Part shown: one piece after another, positions 44,287 through 55,868 of the stretch | Layout of the letters: the number at the start of each line of letters is the position of its first letter | How positions within the stretch are numbered: the first letter of the stretch is position 1 | Source: Prototheca cutis | Lineage: Eukaryota; Chlorophyta; Trebouxiophyceae; Chlorellales; Chlorellaceae | Assembly: GCA_002897115.2 (NCBI GenBank) | Contig: BCIH01000002.1 | Span: 69,689 to 133,688 of the forward strand | Direction of reading: 5' to 3' | Length of the DNA stretch: 64,000 nucleotides | Position numbers and translations under genes: made by a program | Notes under the pieces: generated by a model | Told to the model about the DNA's origin: nothing | Seen by the model: the letters and a program-made list of their open reading frames with translations, nothing else | The model's database searches: none

Positions 44287-46533
44287 TCATGACACACACA
44301 CCTGTCGCTGCGGCGGCTGCATTGACGGGCCGGGGCCGAGGCCACCAGCACCCTGGGACTCCATGCCCCCACTCGCGAAAAAAGCAGACGCAAACGGGTT
44401 GACCAGGCTCGGCGCCGGCGAACGGCTGCAGCATGGAGTGACGCCACGCACGGACGGGTGATGATTACGATGCCGCCTCGTCATCGCGTGCGACTGCTCG
44501 ACAACCACATCATCCTCCCCACGGCTCCCCTTCTCTCTACACTGACCACGCCCCTGCGTTCCCTAACCAACCCCCACCCGCCCAGTCCTCCTGCCAAACA
44601 AAACCCCCCGCATCCAACGTACGTGAGGTCGAACTGGGGCAAGTCGACGGACAGGCGCGCGACGTCCGCGGTCTGGGCCGCGCCGTGGCTTTGCGCACCA
44701 CCGCCAAACCCGGGATCCGTTGCCCGCGCGGTGCCGAAAAACATGTGCTCGGGCACGTGAGACAGGGGCGCAATGGGGCTGGTGCCGTGCGCGCCTGGAG
44801 CGCCATACGCGGCGGCCAGCGCGGCGGCCTGGTGCTGCAGCTGCAGCGCCGCCAGCGACGGCCCCAACCGCGCTGCCGTGAGCGCGCCGATGTCGTCGTA
44901 CGCTGCGGTGGACTGCGGGTGCGCGGCCAGCCCCGTCGCCGGCGCGTACAGGGTGGTCGTCGGGGCCTGGGCCATGCGCGCTTGCCCCGTTCCCAGCACC
45001 GGGGACTGACCGAATGCCATCATTCCCGTGGCATCAGCAGGAGCTGCACCACCCCGGCTGCCCGGCTGCACGGGCGCCTGCACTGCCGCGACATGCAGCA
45101 TCTCTTGCGACCCCGTCCGACTGGCGGGATCGGCCTGACTCGACTGCTCGCCGCCGCTCGACGCCCGAGCCGACGACGCGCCCTGGTCAGCCGTCGCAGC
45201 CGCCAGCGCCTCCCATCCGTCTGCCCCNCCCAGGCTGTCCACCAACGACGGCGCCAGCGGTGACGATGCGGGGAGACGACCGGCCGCCATTGCCGCACCG
45301 CTGCCCGCAGGGCCTCCGCCCAGCATCGCCAGAGCCTGAAACTGCCCCAGCATCGACATCTGCTGCTGCTGCTGCTGCTGGTGATGGTGGGGATGCATCG
45401 GAGTCGACAAGCCACCGTCCTGGCTGCCACCACTCAGGCGCAGAGGCTCGATGGCACCTGCAGGCGCGCCCGCCGGCAAGGCCCCGCGGCCACCGTCCAC
45501 GGCCAGACCCTGCACGACCTGGACCAGATGCTGCAGCAGGTGCTCGTCGGTGCCGGCCTGTGCGCTCTCCCTTTGCTGCTGCTTCGCTGCGGCGGCGGCG
45601 GCGGCCATCGCTGCAGAGGCGGCGTCCTCCAATCGCCTCGACGCCGCCGGGGCGCTGCGTTGCCGGGGCAGCGGCCCCGTGCTGGAGGAGGCCGGGGTTG
45701 ACGTATGGGAGTGGGACGGTCCACCCTCCGCACCCTGCGGCGGCGCCGGACCTGCAGCATGCACGGTCAACTCGGTCGGCGACCCAGCAAGCGGCTGGCC
45801 AGCCCTCGCCGCAGCGCCGGCTGCCACGGCGGCAGCCCCGGCCTGCATGCTGTCCAGCGCCTCCGGACTGAGCATCTGCTGCAGCAGCGCCGCGGCCGTG
45901 CCCTTGTTCAGACGGCCCTGAGCCAGCAACGCTGCCACCACCTCGACCACACCCCCACGCAGCTGCTGCAGTGCATCGGTCGCGGGTTGTGGCTGCGCGG
46001 GCGCGCCAGTTGACCCCGGAGTCGTTGCGCATGCACCGGCATCCATCGATCCCGACCGCCTGCTGAGGTCCAAGGCAGCGAGCAGCGAGGGAAGCACCGC
46101 CGCGGTTTCAGGCGCCAGCTGTCCCACCCCCGGCGCCGTGGCAGTGGGGCCGGCCCTGCTTGGCCCAGCTGACGCACCCGGGTCCCGCCCCGTCAGACCA
46201 CCACCTTGTGAAGAGACCGAGCAGATGCTGGAATTGGTGTCCCCCGACCCGCGCCGCGACGCCGACGCGACGCCGTGGGTGCTGCCGCTGGACCGCCGGC
46301 GGCCCTCGTCAACGCTGGCGGCCGCGGTGGCGGCCGCGAGTGCCTCGAGCGACACAAACGGCTTGGTGGCGGGGACGCGCAGCTCATCCTGGGAGTGCGC
46401 AAAGAAGCAGATCTTGCGGCGGCACCCTGCGCCGTCATTGCACAGCTGCGTGCGGTATCGCGTGGGGTGCAGCCAATACTCGAATACGTTGTGCGCGTAG
46501 GGGCAGTGCTCGCGCAGCGGACAGGTGCCATCC

Positions 46534-46564
<31 letters not shown>

Positions 46565-47133
46565 CGCCTTTTGAAAAACATGGGGTTGAATAAAATACAG
46601 TGAGCGGCTCTAGGGAGCGTGGTGATGACATACACCGTGCACCTCCGGCACTGCTGATAACTGGAGCCACCTGTTCCATCACACCCTCACACGAACTCGG
46701 CCCCCTTGTCCTTCTCCACTACCACAGGGCATTCACATCTACCTTTTTCATGTTTGGGCAGGCGATGCCAGTGTAGGAGTAGACCCGTGGATCACGGCGC
46801 TTGGCCTTTTCTTGGGGGTGGGCGTAGGGGCACTCGGTCCAGTCGTGAACATACCGTTTGGAGCACGGAAGCACCTGGGATGCAGCAGTAGCCGGCCAGT
46901 CGGATCACGCGGGTGCGCGGGGATACGTGACCATCCGATCCCACAAGGCCTGCATCGCACCGCATGCGCCACAACCCCCATGCAAACCCGCAGGCCACAG
47001 GAACTGTCACGCCAGTCATGCCGCGGCCAGTGCCTGCCTTCATATACTGCATTCTGAACTCGTCAGACTTGTAGGAGAGGGCCTCGTCCTCCGCCAAGCG
47101 GCCCGAAGAGGCGTTGGTGAGCTTTGCCTCCAT
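44287..47133 (-). CDS. RR-type tandem CCCH zinc finger RNA-binding protein
   Basis: Plant-type TZF protein; relatives bind mRNAs and control stability and stress responses in cytoplasmic granules. Exons: 47133-47038, 46874-46743, 46532-44623, 44425-44302 (+ tail). The N-terminus has [12 protein letters not shown] and [20 protein letters not shown], the RR motif. Finger 1 is [20 protein letters not shown] (C-x8-C-x5-C-x3-H); after exactly 16 residues finger 2 is [16 protein letters not shown] (C-x5-C-x4-C-x3-H). The remaining ~600 residues are low complexity with Ala, Gln and His runs (CAG repeat at 45361-45384). Intron 1 appears to be GC-AG. The end is uncertain: read-through gives a TGA at 44287, while a small exon 44161-44141 is also possible. 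Confidence 0.88.
46538..46564. repeat. (TG)n microsatellite at a splice acceptor
   Basis: About 13 TG units lie in TZF intron 2, immediately before (minus strand: CA repeat) the acceptor at 46533. Confidence 0.85.
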
Positions 47134-48024
47134 GGATGTGCCCTTTTTCAACCCAAACACTGTCAAAAGATTTCTGAGAGGGACAGTGGTGGGTGTCGGC
47201 GTGGCCCCGCGTCAAGCTCCCCTGCCTGCGCCAGGCACTGGGGGCGGGGACTGCTGCGGCCTTCTATTCCATGAGGAACAATTCCTAGCCGCAACGAATT
47301 TAAACAATATCCTAAGATTGCTGTGCGGGGATGGAAAGCGGCACGTTGGGTGAACATTCGGTAGGGCTCTCATCATCCAGGCCCCCGCGCGGGAGAGGCT
47401 GATCACGGGCTGGGATTTGCTGCTTCGTGCTGGCCCCAGCCGAGTCAACGGGAGCTCCAAAAGCGATGGTTTGGGTGACCATGACCAATATTATATGTTT
47501 TAGACATAATGATAAGCATGAATCATTTGATCGGACAATGCTCGGGTAAGCCGCGGTGTGGCCACGCTTCATGCCACGGGGAGCCTATTCAGGCACCGGC
47601 ATTGGCATCCGGGAACCGGCCTGCCCGATCCCGACCATTGCAGCTTCTATCACGCAAATGCGCCATACATGAGTCTTGGGACAGCATTGTGGACCCCATT
47701 TCAACAGCGGTGTACGTACACGTGTTGCCACCCGAGCATGGGTCCACGCCGCCGCGCGAGGGACCCCCGTCGGAAAGGTTGATAGGACTGCCAGTTTCCG
47801 CCAGCTTCTCTGCGCGTCTGCATTTGAGAGTTCCGGTTGCGATTCCATTTTTGGTGGCTTTTTTACAGGATCTGCCGTCCGTCGCAAGAAGCGGGTGGTA
47901 TCCTTGGCTACGGACAATGCCAATGGACTGGGGGAGAAGGGAGGGGGGTGGGGACGGGCGTGGGGACTGGCGCCGATGGTCATGCCCTCCAATGCAAGGC
48001 CTGCCCCTGCAAACACCCTCCCCC
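47134..48024. other. Intergenic region
   Basis: 891 bp between two minus-strand genes. Open frames here show no family match; it should hold the TZF promoter and 3' UTR of the oxygenase. Confidence 0.4.
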
Positions 48025-49403
48025 TCAGAACCAGGGGACTCTGGCCGGTGGCGCCTCACCCCCTGCCGCGCCCAGCAGGGGTTCCACAACACGACCAATC
48101 ACGCTGCACTCGCGCCAAAATCCGTCGAGGAGTTCGTCCCTCGCCGGGCCCGGGGGATGGCTCTCCGCCAACGACGCCGCCCACTCATCTCGCAGCACGT
48201 ACCGTGCCGCGTGCTTTCGCAGCGCCGGGTGCAGCAGCGCCGACCAGGCCTCGGTGGCGCTAACACTTTGTTGTTCGCGGTGGGGCGTTGGGGTTGGGGC
48301 CAAGGGTTGCGTGCGAGGTTCGCGATCACGCGCGGAGGATGGCCCTTGCGAGCTGCCATCGTGCAGAGGCCCTGTACCCTGCAATTCCCGGCCGCCTTGT
48401 GGTCTCGCACCCTGCGAGCCGACTCGCGTGGTCCAGGCCGGCGGCCCGGCAGGAGCAGCACCACGGCCGCCTTCCCGGCCCGACAGCCACATGGTAAAGC
48501 ACAGGCGTCGGGGCCCCTTGAAGGGCAGCACGCGGTGCGGCATGGTCTTTGAGGCAAAGAGCACCATGCGGTCAGCCAATGGGTCGACGTCCACGGCCGG
48601 GCCCGGCCAGGGGTAGAGCCGCAGCCCACCGCCCTCGGCTCTCGTCCACCCGGGGTTGAGGTAGAAGATGGCCGTCACTCGCCGCCCGTCCACGCCCGTG
48701 TCGCTGTCGGTGTGGATTGGAAACGAACCACCAGTGTTGGACTGGGCCTTGATCGCCTGTGCCTCCAGTCGCAGCCCCGGGGCAAACAGCGACAGCATCA
48801 CCCCCAGCGTCCCGTCGTCCTGCAGCGCACTGCACAGCGGCGCAAGCGCCCGCACGGCCTGTGTCGTTAGGGTTCAGTGATGATGCGGGAGGGGTGAGGG
48901 CAATGGTAATGGGGTCGGCGCGCTGTGCGGGGAGGCAGACGAAAACCTTCTGACATGGATTTGTTCGCAGCAACCAATCGTCCACACCCTCCAGGCTGCA
49001 AGGCCTCAGCGCCCACCCCAACCTGGACCTTGTCTCACTTCCAACCAACCAAAAACCGGTAATCAGACCGCACCGGATCCCTGAGCTCTGCCTCCACAAT
49101 CGAGTGCTTGGGTAGGAGTTCCGTGGGCTTGCCCGGGCGCACCAGGTGCGTGCAGTTGGGGTGCATGTGGGGCTCCAGGCCCTGCACCTCCCGGCGCAGC
49201 GCCGACATGAGCGGCTCCCCAAACACGCCGTCCGCCACCGCCCAGCCCTGGGTGATCAGGTGGTTGCAGAGATCGGGCGTGATGGCATGCTGCAGCCGTT
49301 CCGAGACCAGATCCTGGGATATCGCAGGCGACGCGGCCGTGGACAGAGCCCGGGTGGCCATTCCCAGCCGCCCGGCCAAGGCCAGGCAGCCGGGCCCCCT
49401 CAT
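48025..49403 (-). CDS. 2-oxoglutarate/Fe(II) oxygenase of prolyl-hydroxylase (PHD/EGLN) type
   Basis: Predicted to hydroxylate a protein side chain using O2 and 2-oxoglutarate. Exons 49403-49074 and 48858-48025 give 387 residues. The Fe ligands are His159 and Asp161 in FPIHTDSD and His218 in TMPHRVLP; the 2OG-binding Arg follows at ~228 (KGPRRLCFTMW). VTAIFYLNPGWTRAEGG is very close to the animal PHD core. The N-terminus (MRGPGCLALAGRLGMATRAL) is basic and hydroxylated-rich, like an organelle transit peptide. A ~110-residue C-terminal extension includes a Gln/Pro/Ser-rich linker and a helical part (WSALLHPALRKHAARYVL). The substrate cannot be predicted. Confidence 0.87.
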
Positions 49404-49891
49404 GCCACCGCGACAGATGGAGCCACTGCTTCTGAAGCTATCAACACATGTCGTGATCCATGCGAAACATGGCTGGACAATACGAACCCGCTTTCACCCG
49501 CGGAATGTCAGAAAAGTTTTTCGAAGAGGGCTCCCTGGGGTAGGGTGACGTGCTCGCCGCCACTGGTTGCATCGAGGGTTCGCCGGTGCCCACCCATGAT
49601 TTATTCACAGCAGCACCAGACCACGCCGTCCTGACCCCAACCCTATCCACCCCAAGACCGTGCCACGCATGTTCCAAGGCAAGTTTCATCAGAAACACCG
49701 TTTAGACAACGAAATATACAATCCAATCGAGAGCTGAAAATCAATGGGGATGCCACCACTCCAGAAAAGACCGGAGTTGCAGGCTCTGCCTATCTTTTGT
49801 TCAGAAGAGCTGGAGTAGAGCAGCATGAAAGGCATACTGGAGGAGAACGTCCTCCGTCCTCTGCCTGGGTACACTCATACATCCAAAAACT
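49404..49891. other. Tandem intergenic region
   Basis: 488 bp between the oxygenase ATG and the METTL16 stop, both minus strand. No extra feature. Confidence 0.4.
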
Positions 49892-52140
49892 CTAACACGC
49901 ACCAGCATCCACGCCGCCATCGGGCTGGCGCACCAAGCCCCAAACACGCTCCACGAACGAGCGAAAGACAGAAAGGCCGGTGTCTTCTCGGGCTTGCAGC
50001 GCCACTTCAACGCCCATCACCCCCGGCCGCACCTGGAACGCCTGCAGCGACACCCCCACCGCGCAATGGTTGAGATCGCTGCCGGAGTGCGGATCTCCTT
50101 GCTGTGGCACCCTGCCGTCGCCAGCTGTCCGTGTCCGCTTGGCCGTCGGCTCTTCGATCCGTTGGCCAACGGTTCCGTCTGCCTGGGAGTCTTGTCTAGC
50201 ATCTGGTTGAGCTGCACTGCTCCCCTCGGTCAGTGGAAGGTCTGCCGTCACGAGGTACCGCCCGCTGTCCACCTGCACTGAACTCGCACCTACCGCACCG
50301 GCCGCAGCCTCCAGCCGCCGCAGCAGCTCGGCAGGCGTCGCCACCTGGACCTCGGTCATATACCGCCACCTGAAGCCCGGAGGCAGTGCTGCGCCACGAC
50401 TGGTGGCGGCGCAGGCGGGCAGCGTCCCCCCCTTCTCGTCGGCCCCATCCATGCTGGNGCCACCACCACTGGCCCGCAGCAGCGTCCCCCGCGGCAGCGC
50501 CATCCTGCCCACCTCGGCCGCCGCTTGCCAGGACCAGGCGACCGCCCACCGGCTCGTGGCGCCNTGGCAGAACTCCGTGGTTCGCACCACGGGCGCCCGC
50601 AGCATGCCCAGCGTGGCGCGCAGCGCGNGCAGTGTACTCTTTTTCCCAACCATGGTGCTGAACCAGTGCACGCGGGCCCGCAGGCACGCCGAGTCGCGGG
50701 CCATCGCCCGAACAAACGCGGCTTCCCCGCCGGGGAACACCATTTCCGCGGCCGTGCCGCCGTAGGCCGTCCTCGGATTGAGGCCGGCCTCCTCCAGTGC
50801 TTCGAAAAACGGAGGGTTGCACATGCTGAACGCAAAGGGTGGGTCGTTGGGACGCAGCGCCGCCGACAGAATGCCAAGAGATTGTCCCCGGGTTGTCGTG
50901 CTGGTGCCGTCGACTCTGGCATGGTCGACGCAGCGACCAACACCCTCGCCATCACCGCCACCTTTGCCACTAGCGCTCTCAACACCAGCAGCACCGCCAC
51001 CGAACACAAGTGCCTTTTGCTCGGGCTGCGGCGGCGCCAGTCGGAGCTCAATCAGCGGACCTAAACGTGGGTTGGCCAGCAGCAAGTCAGCCGCAGCATG
51101 CAGTGCCGTCGGCACAACATCCACACCCACAAAGCTCCAGCCGCGGTCCGCGGCGCCCAGCAGCGGGTAAACGAGGCTCGCCCCCGTGCCAATGTCCAGT
51201 CCCCGCACCGCCGCGCCGCCGGCACGGGCCCCAGCCGGACAGCTCAGCACCAGCAGGTCCTCCAGCCAGTGCAGGTAGTTGGCACGGCCAGTCAACGGCG
51301 GGACCAGGTGCCCCGGGGGGAGGGTCCATTCGACTCCGTAATCCGCCGCCAGCAACGCCCGTGTCAACGCCACACACGCGTCCCGGTCCCCGAAGTCCAG
51401 CGTGGGACGACGTCGGCCCTGCAGTGTTTTGCTTGTTGTTTGTGTGTGGGAGGGTGGGCGGGGACAGTGATGGCCAAGCTGCCGGTGGCTGGGAAGGCCA
51501 CGCACACAGTAATGGGCCAGTGAGCCTTCCACAGCCTGCACCCAAAACCTGATGCTCACGGCATCTAGCTTCCTGGTCATCAGGCAGCAAGGCTAACGCT
51601 CAACGAGGCCCACCTTGCGGAGAAAGGGCTTGAGGTATGGGTACTCCTCTGCCAGTGCAGCAAAGTCAGGCTCATGCGCCGCGTACTTGCTGCGTGGATG
51701 AATTCTGGCATTGTTGCCCGAGGCGTGGGTCCTGAGACGGTGTAGGGACTCACGCGCCTCACTGCGCGTGGCCGCCGGCTGGCCCGCGGGATTCTCGACT
51801 CGCACCCCTGGCTTTTGGGTGGCCAGCAGCGCAGCCAGCGACTCCTGCAGCTGACCCCGGGCCTGCAGTGCCACGTCGGGACATGGCATGGCATGTCATG
51901 ACAGCATGATTCACAGGGTGCCCAGCACGGCCGCGCACTGCCGGCTCCATGCCCCTGTTCGGGACGGTGTCGGTGGGCCTCATCCAACGACACTGCAGGG
52001 CCCATCGCCGAGCATCGCACCTGCAGGAGCTCCGCGTCGTGGGGAGACACCGCCAATGCCTCTTGGATGGCATTCAAATCCGATTGACATTGCTCTATGG
52101 CATCCCGGATCGCCCTTGGCTCGCCATCTGGTTCTCCCAT
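49892..52140 (-). CDS. METTL16: METTL16-like U6 snRNA m6A methyltransferase with SPF30-like N-terminus
   Basis: METTL16/FIONA1 puts m6A on U6 snRNA. Exons 52140-52021, 51862-51614 and 51418-49892, all phase 0, give 631 residues. From ~100 on it follows METTL16: ARIHPRSKYAAHEPDFAAL, GRANYLHWLEDLLV, SAM-site GLDIGTGASLVYPLLGAA, catalytic CNPPFF at ~323-328, and STMVGKKSTL plus EFCxGATSRWAVAWSW. The C-terminal part (~450-631) may match the RNA-binding VCR. The first ~60 residues (CQSDLNAIQEALAVSPHDAE, then LQARGQLQESLAALLATQK) look like the N-terminal coiled coil of splicing factor SPF30/SMNDC1. No ATG occurs at the usual METTL16 start, so the fusion seems real. N bases at 50458, 50564 and 50628 each hide one residue. 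Confidence 0.88.
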
Positions 52141-52591
52141 GACGGAAGGGGTGCCTCCCGTCGACTCCCCCTGCTGCCGCGTGCGAGAGCCCGGTCGTAG
52201 AGAGAGGAGCTTGCCTCATGGCACGCCATCGATATTTCCCTTCCGCGCCATGGCCTTGGTCTGGTGTCGGGACATTGTTTTTGCTGCGCGCTCTTACATG
52301 TCATGTGGAGGTGGGACCCCTTCTGGTGCCCCATGACAAGGGAGGCACCATGGCGGCAGAGGGTGGGGGGGCTTGAGGCATGGGGGGCGGTTGCATGTAC
52401 ACATTGTCAAAAGGAAGACCATAATATGAAATTCGACCATGTGCAGCGCCAGGTCCCGCGGCGGCGTGGGGTCCCCTGGCCCGGCACAAGGGCATGGTGA
52501 GGGGTTGGGGTAGTTGCGATGGCCCCGTCTGTTTCTCTTTAGGCCGCGATGCGGTGTTGCTTCTGCTGGCTGACTGCCTGGCACTGGGCGC
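52141..52591. other. Tandem intergenic region
   Basis: 451 bp between the METTL16 ATG and the stop of the alanine-rich secreted protein. No feature seen beyond presumed promoter. Confidence 0.4.
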
Positions 52592-54297
52592 TCAGCAGAC
52601 GCAGGGGATGCCGACCAGGCGGCCGTTGGCAATGGGCTGGTACGTCAGCGGGTTGTCGCTGGCCTTGCCGTAGGCGCCGTTGACACACGTCTGTGGCCGC
52701 TGGCTGGTGCAGCAGCTGTCGTGGACAAAGCCAAAGCACTGGGCGGGGGGGAAGTTGATGGGGCTGAAGCCGCCCGACGTCGGCGACATACCCGTGGGAG
52801 ACGGGGTCGTGGGCGTCGTGCCTGTGGGAGACGTGGTGGGGGGCGACCCGGTCGTGACCGTCGCCGTAGCACTCGTCGACGCGGCCGCTGCACAATTGAG
52901 GGGTGTGGAGGGAACAAATGGTGATGACACTCGTTGTCTGTGCCTTTTTGGGGGGGAGCATGCGGAATCGGTGGGATCACATGTAAGACTTGGGTCAAGC
53001 TGCTCTCGTCCATGGCTCCCGTAACACCATGCCCAGCCAACCANCCCCCACCGCCAGCACGCACCGCTGCAGCCCGACACGGTGGCCAGTGCCTGAGCCA
53101 GTGCCGTCGCGGTCGCCGTGGCCTGCGAGGAGAGGATGGCAGTGCGGTGGTGGAGTGAGGAATGAGCGATGCCGTGATGCGTTATCCTTCCCCGTGGGGG
53201 CCGGACCATCCATAGTCCCAATCCACACATTCGTGGTCTGCATCATTGCTTACCACGGCCTCAGAGACGGCGGACGCCTGCGCCTGGCCGCCGTTGCTGG
53301 CCTGAGCCGCGGAGTTGGAGATGGCCGTCGCCACAGCCGACTCGACGGCGGTGGCGGTGGACTGCGCGGCAGCCTTGACCGCCGAGTTGCCGTTGCAGCA
53401 CTGGGCCTGGGCGATGGCAGATGCCGCGGCATTGGCCACAGCAGTGGCAATGGCCTGGGCCTGCGCGGAGGCCATGGCAGAGCCGCTGCTGCCCTGGCCG
53501 TCCGTCGTCACAGTCGCGGAGGTCTTGGCAACCGCCGTCGCCGTCGCCTGCAAACATGCACGTGTGGGGTGGCGTTTTGTGGAGTGATGAAGGGATGCCG
53601 GTTCAAGCGCTGGATGGATGCACGCCTTTTTGGAGGGGTAGAGATGGGGGAGAACAGGAGTGTACTGGCCATCCATGCAGTGGAACAACTCGTCCAACCC
53701 CAGCCAACAACCCCCTCTTTCCACTACCCAACTCAATGTGCAAAGGTCCATATCCCAAACACCACCCTCTTCAAGAAGTGCATGCAGAACGCACCGTTGC
53801 CACGGCCTCTGCAGCGGCCTGGGCCTGGGCTTGGGCATTGCCCCCGGCGCACACGTTCGCCACGGCCTCGGCCACGGCATTCGCGGTGGCGGTGGCGGCA
53901 TCAGAGGTGGCCTGGGAGGAGGCCGATGCGCTCGAGGAGGCTGACGCCTTCAGATCGCGCCCGACACCAAGCAGAGCCTGTGGAAAATGGCAGTTACGGT
54001 GTCGAGCAGTGAGGATTGGCCCGTCGAGGCCAGTGGCGTGTCGCAAGGGTGGGGCAGGGGGAAGCATCATCCGCGTCGCCGGGCAACGCGCTGCCAAGAC
54101 TCGTCTGTACCCCCTATGACGCCCCCATGCGATAGAGTACTCGAGCATTACAGTTCATTAGAGGTCTGGCGCACCCGGATGGAACCCTCATTGTGAGGGT
54201 TGGAGGCATGCGCCAGGGGGGCGAACACTAGGAGCACCCCGAGCACCACTGCCGACAGGGACATCGCCCGGCTGGAACGCTTCGTGCGGATAGCCAT
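52592..54297 (-). CDS. Secreted alanine-rich low-complexity protein
   Basis: Exons 54297-54175, 53977-53795, 53547-53254, 53122-53065 and 52887-52592 give 317 residues. A signal peptide (MSLSAVVLGVLLVFAPLAHA after a basic start) precedes ~190 residues of Ala/Ser/Thr/Gln repeats such as ATATAVAKTSATVTT and SAMASAQAQAIATAVANAAA, interrupted by two Cys pairs (QCCNGN and later DSCCTSQ). A Thr/Pro/Gly hinge (TTSPTGTTPTTPSPTG) leads to a Cys-rich end with PPAQCFGFVHDSCC and GIPCVC. It looks like an extracellular or wall structural protein; no family is recognised. Confidence 0.8.
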
Positions 54298-55376
54298 GGC
54301 CTCAGTATTCTAGATAAAATGAATGCACTAGTCGATTCAAATAATGGCTAATGTGTTCTGCTGGCGTCTATTCTTATTCTCGGCCTGTCTCGGCATCTCA
54401 CGCGCAGAAGGGACGCCGCGTGGACCTGCCGGCAGTCATCGGATGGCCCGCGGTCATGACCGTCCGGTGTTGGGAAACCCCAGAGGTAGATGCAGCCACG
54501 CGGTCATGACATGGGCCAGAGCATGAGATCGCAGATAACGTACGGATTGAACTACAACGAGACGCCAATCGACAATGGGGCCTTGCAGCGAGGGGATCGG
54601 CCTTGAATGGGGCGCCCACCCGAATGTGCCGGAGCCACAGGAGGCCACCAGTAGGGTTGCCATGCACACCGCTCCAACGTTCCAGCGGCGTCTCGGTACG
54701 ACGCACGCACATGGACATAAACAGGATCATCGGCATGCAGAGGACGCCGTGCATTGTCCCTTGCACAAGTAATGACACGTAGAAACCCAGCTGGACCGCG
54801 ATTGCGATGAGAGGTCCACGCCGAAAATCCGTCGAGCAATGCCATTCTGGCTGCAAGGGCACTGGCGGCGCAATTGCGCCTCACATTTCACTTAATGGAT
54901 AGATCATCATAAGAATTGCATAGTCACCTGTCCGGGTCTGGTTGGAAGCAGTTGTCTATCAAGCTTGCCATGGAAGCTGGGCGCTGCTGGAACGATTTCA
55001 TGCCGCAGGACATGGCGTGCATCCTTAAGCAAATTGGGGATTTCATGCAAATTTTATATCAAGTGGATGGAATCTGCGGGGTGGCGTTGTGCAGCAAGTC
55101 CAGGCATGGTACGGCCATCGTTTGAATTGTCACGGGTGGGGCGCACCCCACAGCAGCGCCCGCTCTCCACCGGGGAGAAGAGGCGCCCCTCGAGGTTACT
55201 GAGCGACAAAGTAAGTGGGCATTGCCTCACAGCACGTGTTCAATGGTACTGATCCGCGGTGCAGAGCCTGCAGCAAATCCTGGTGATCAGATCATATCAG
55301 GTGGAGCGTCCAGGAGCTGGACGTGCAAGGGGGGGGAGCTTGGTTTTGCGATCAAAAGGCGGCGGCTTTTTGCCGG
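54298..55376. other. Accessory intergenic region
   Basis: 1.1 kb upstream of the alanine-rich gene. A minus-strand frame (54398-54862) includes a hydrophobic segment but lacks a supported start, splice partners or family, so I do not call it. Confidence 0.35.
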
Positions 55377-55532
55377 TCAGGACCAGTCCCTCCCCAGGTG
55401 GCGGGTGTTCCGCGCGGCGTTGACGTCGCAGTTCCACACCACGCCACACCTCTGGCATTTGAGGATGGCGTACTTGTTCCGGGCAGTGCTGCTGTTTGGG
55501 TTGCGCGCAGTGCTGCTGCTGGATGGGGGCCA
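55377..55532 (-). pseudogene. Second TnpB/Fanzor-like C-terminal relic
   Basis: On the minus strand the open frame between stops at 55533-55535 and 55377-55379 reads NKYAILKCQRCGVVWNCDVN, then AARNTRHLGRDWS and a stop. This is the CxxCG...W.RDVNAARN zinc-ribbon/RuvC-III end of TnpB, IS607-type and Fanzor proteins. The usual Arg before the catalytic Asp is Cys here (CGC to TGC), and upstream coding is broken by stops and frame changes, so only a decayed fragment remains. The neighbouring accessory ORF at 55869-56618 is on the other strand. Confidence 0.68.
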
Positions 55533-55868
55533 CTATCAACCGCGGGGCATCACGTCCACCGGCCTCACCCCGGCCTGGAGCACCTGCTGCGCTTGATGCC
55601 GGCGTACCCCCTGGGTGGGTGTCTTCTCTTTCGACCCGTGCCACATGGTGAAGGCATGCCTCTTGCGCGTGCTTGACAACCTCAACACCACCCCTGCGGT
55701 GTGCACATCCCAGGACAGCCGCCGGTGCAGCCCTCCCTTTGAGGTCGTGCTCACGCAGCAGCAGTGCATCGTGCGGGGGCGGCCCGGTGCCGACTGGAGA
55801 GTTGTCCCCGGCCCTGCGACAGCTGGCGCATCGACCAGGCAGATGCAGTGGCTGCACTATCCATTCCC

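Noticed and set aside
54398..54862. Minus frame with a hydrophobic segment
   Set aside because: No ATG-supported start, no neighbouring exons and no family; not enough to call a gene.
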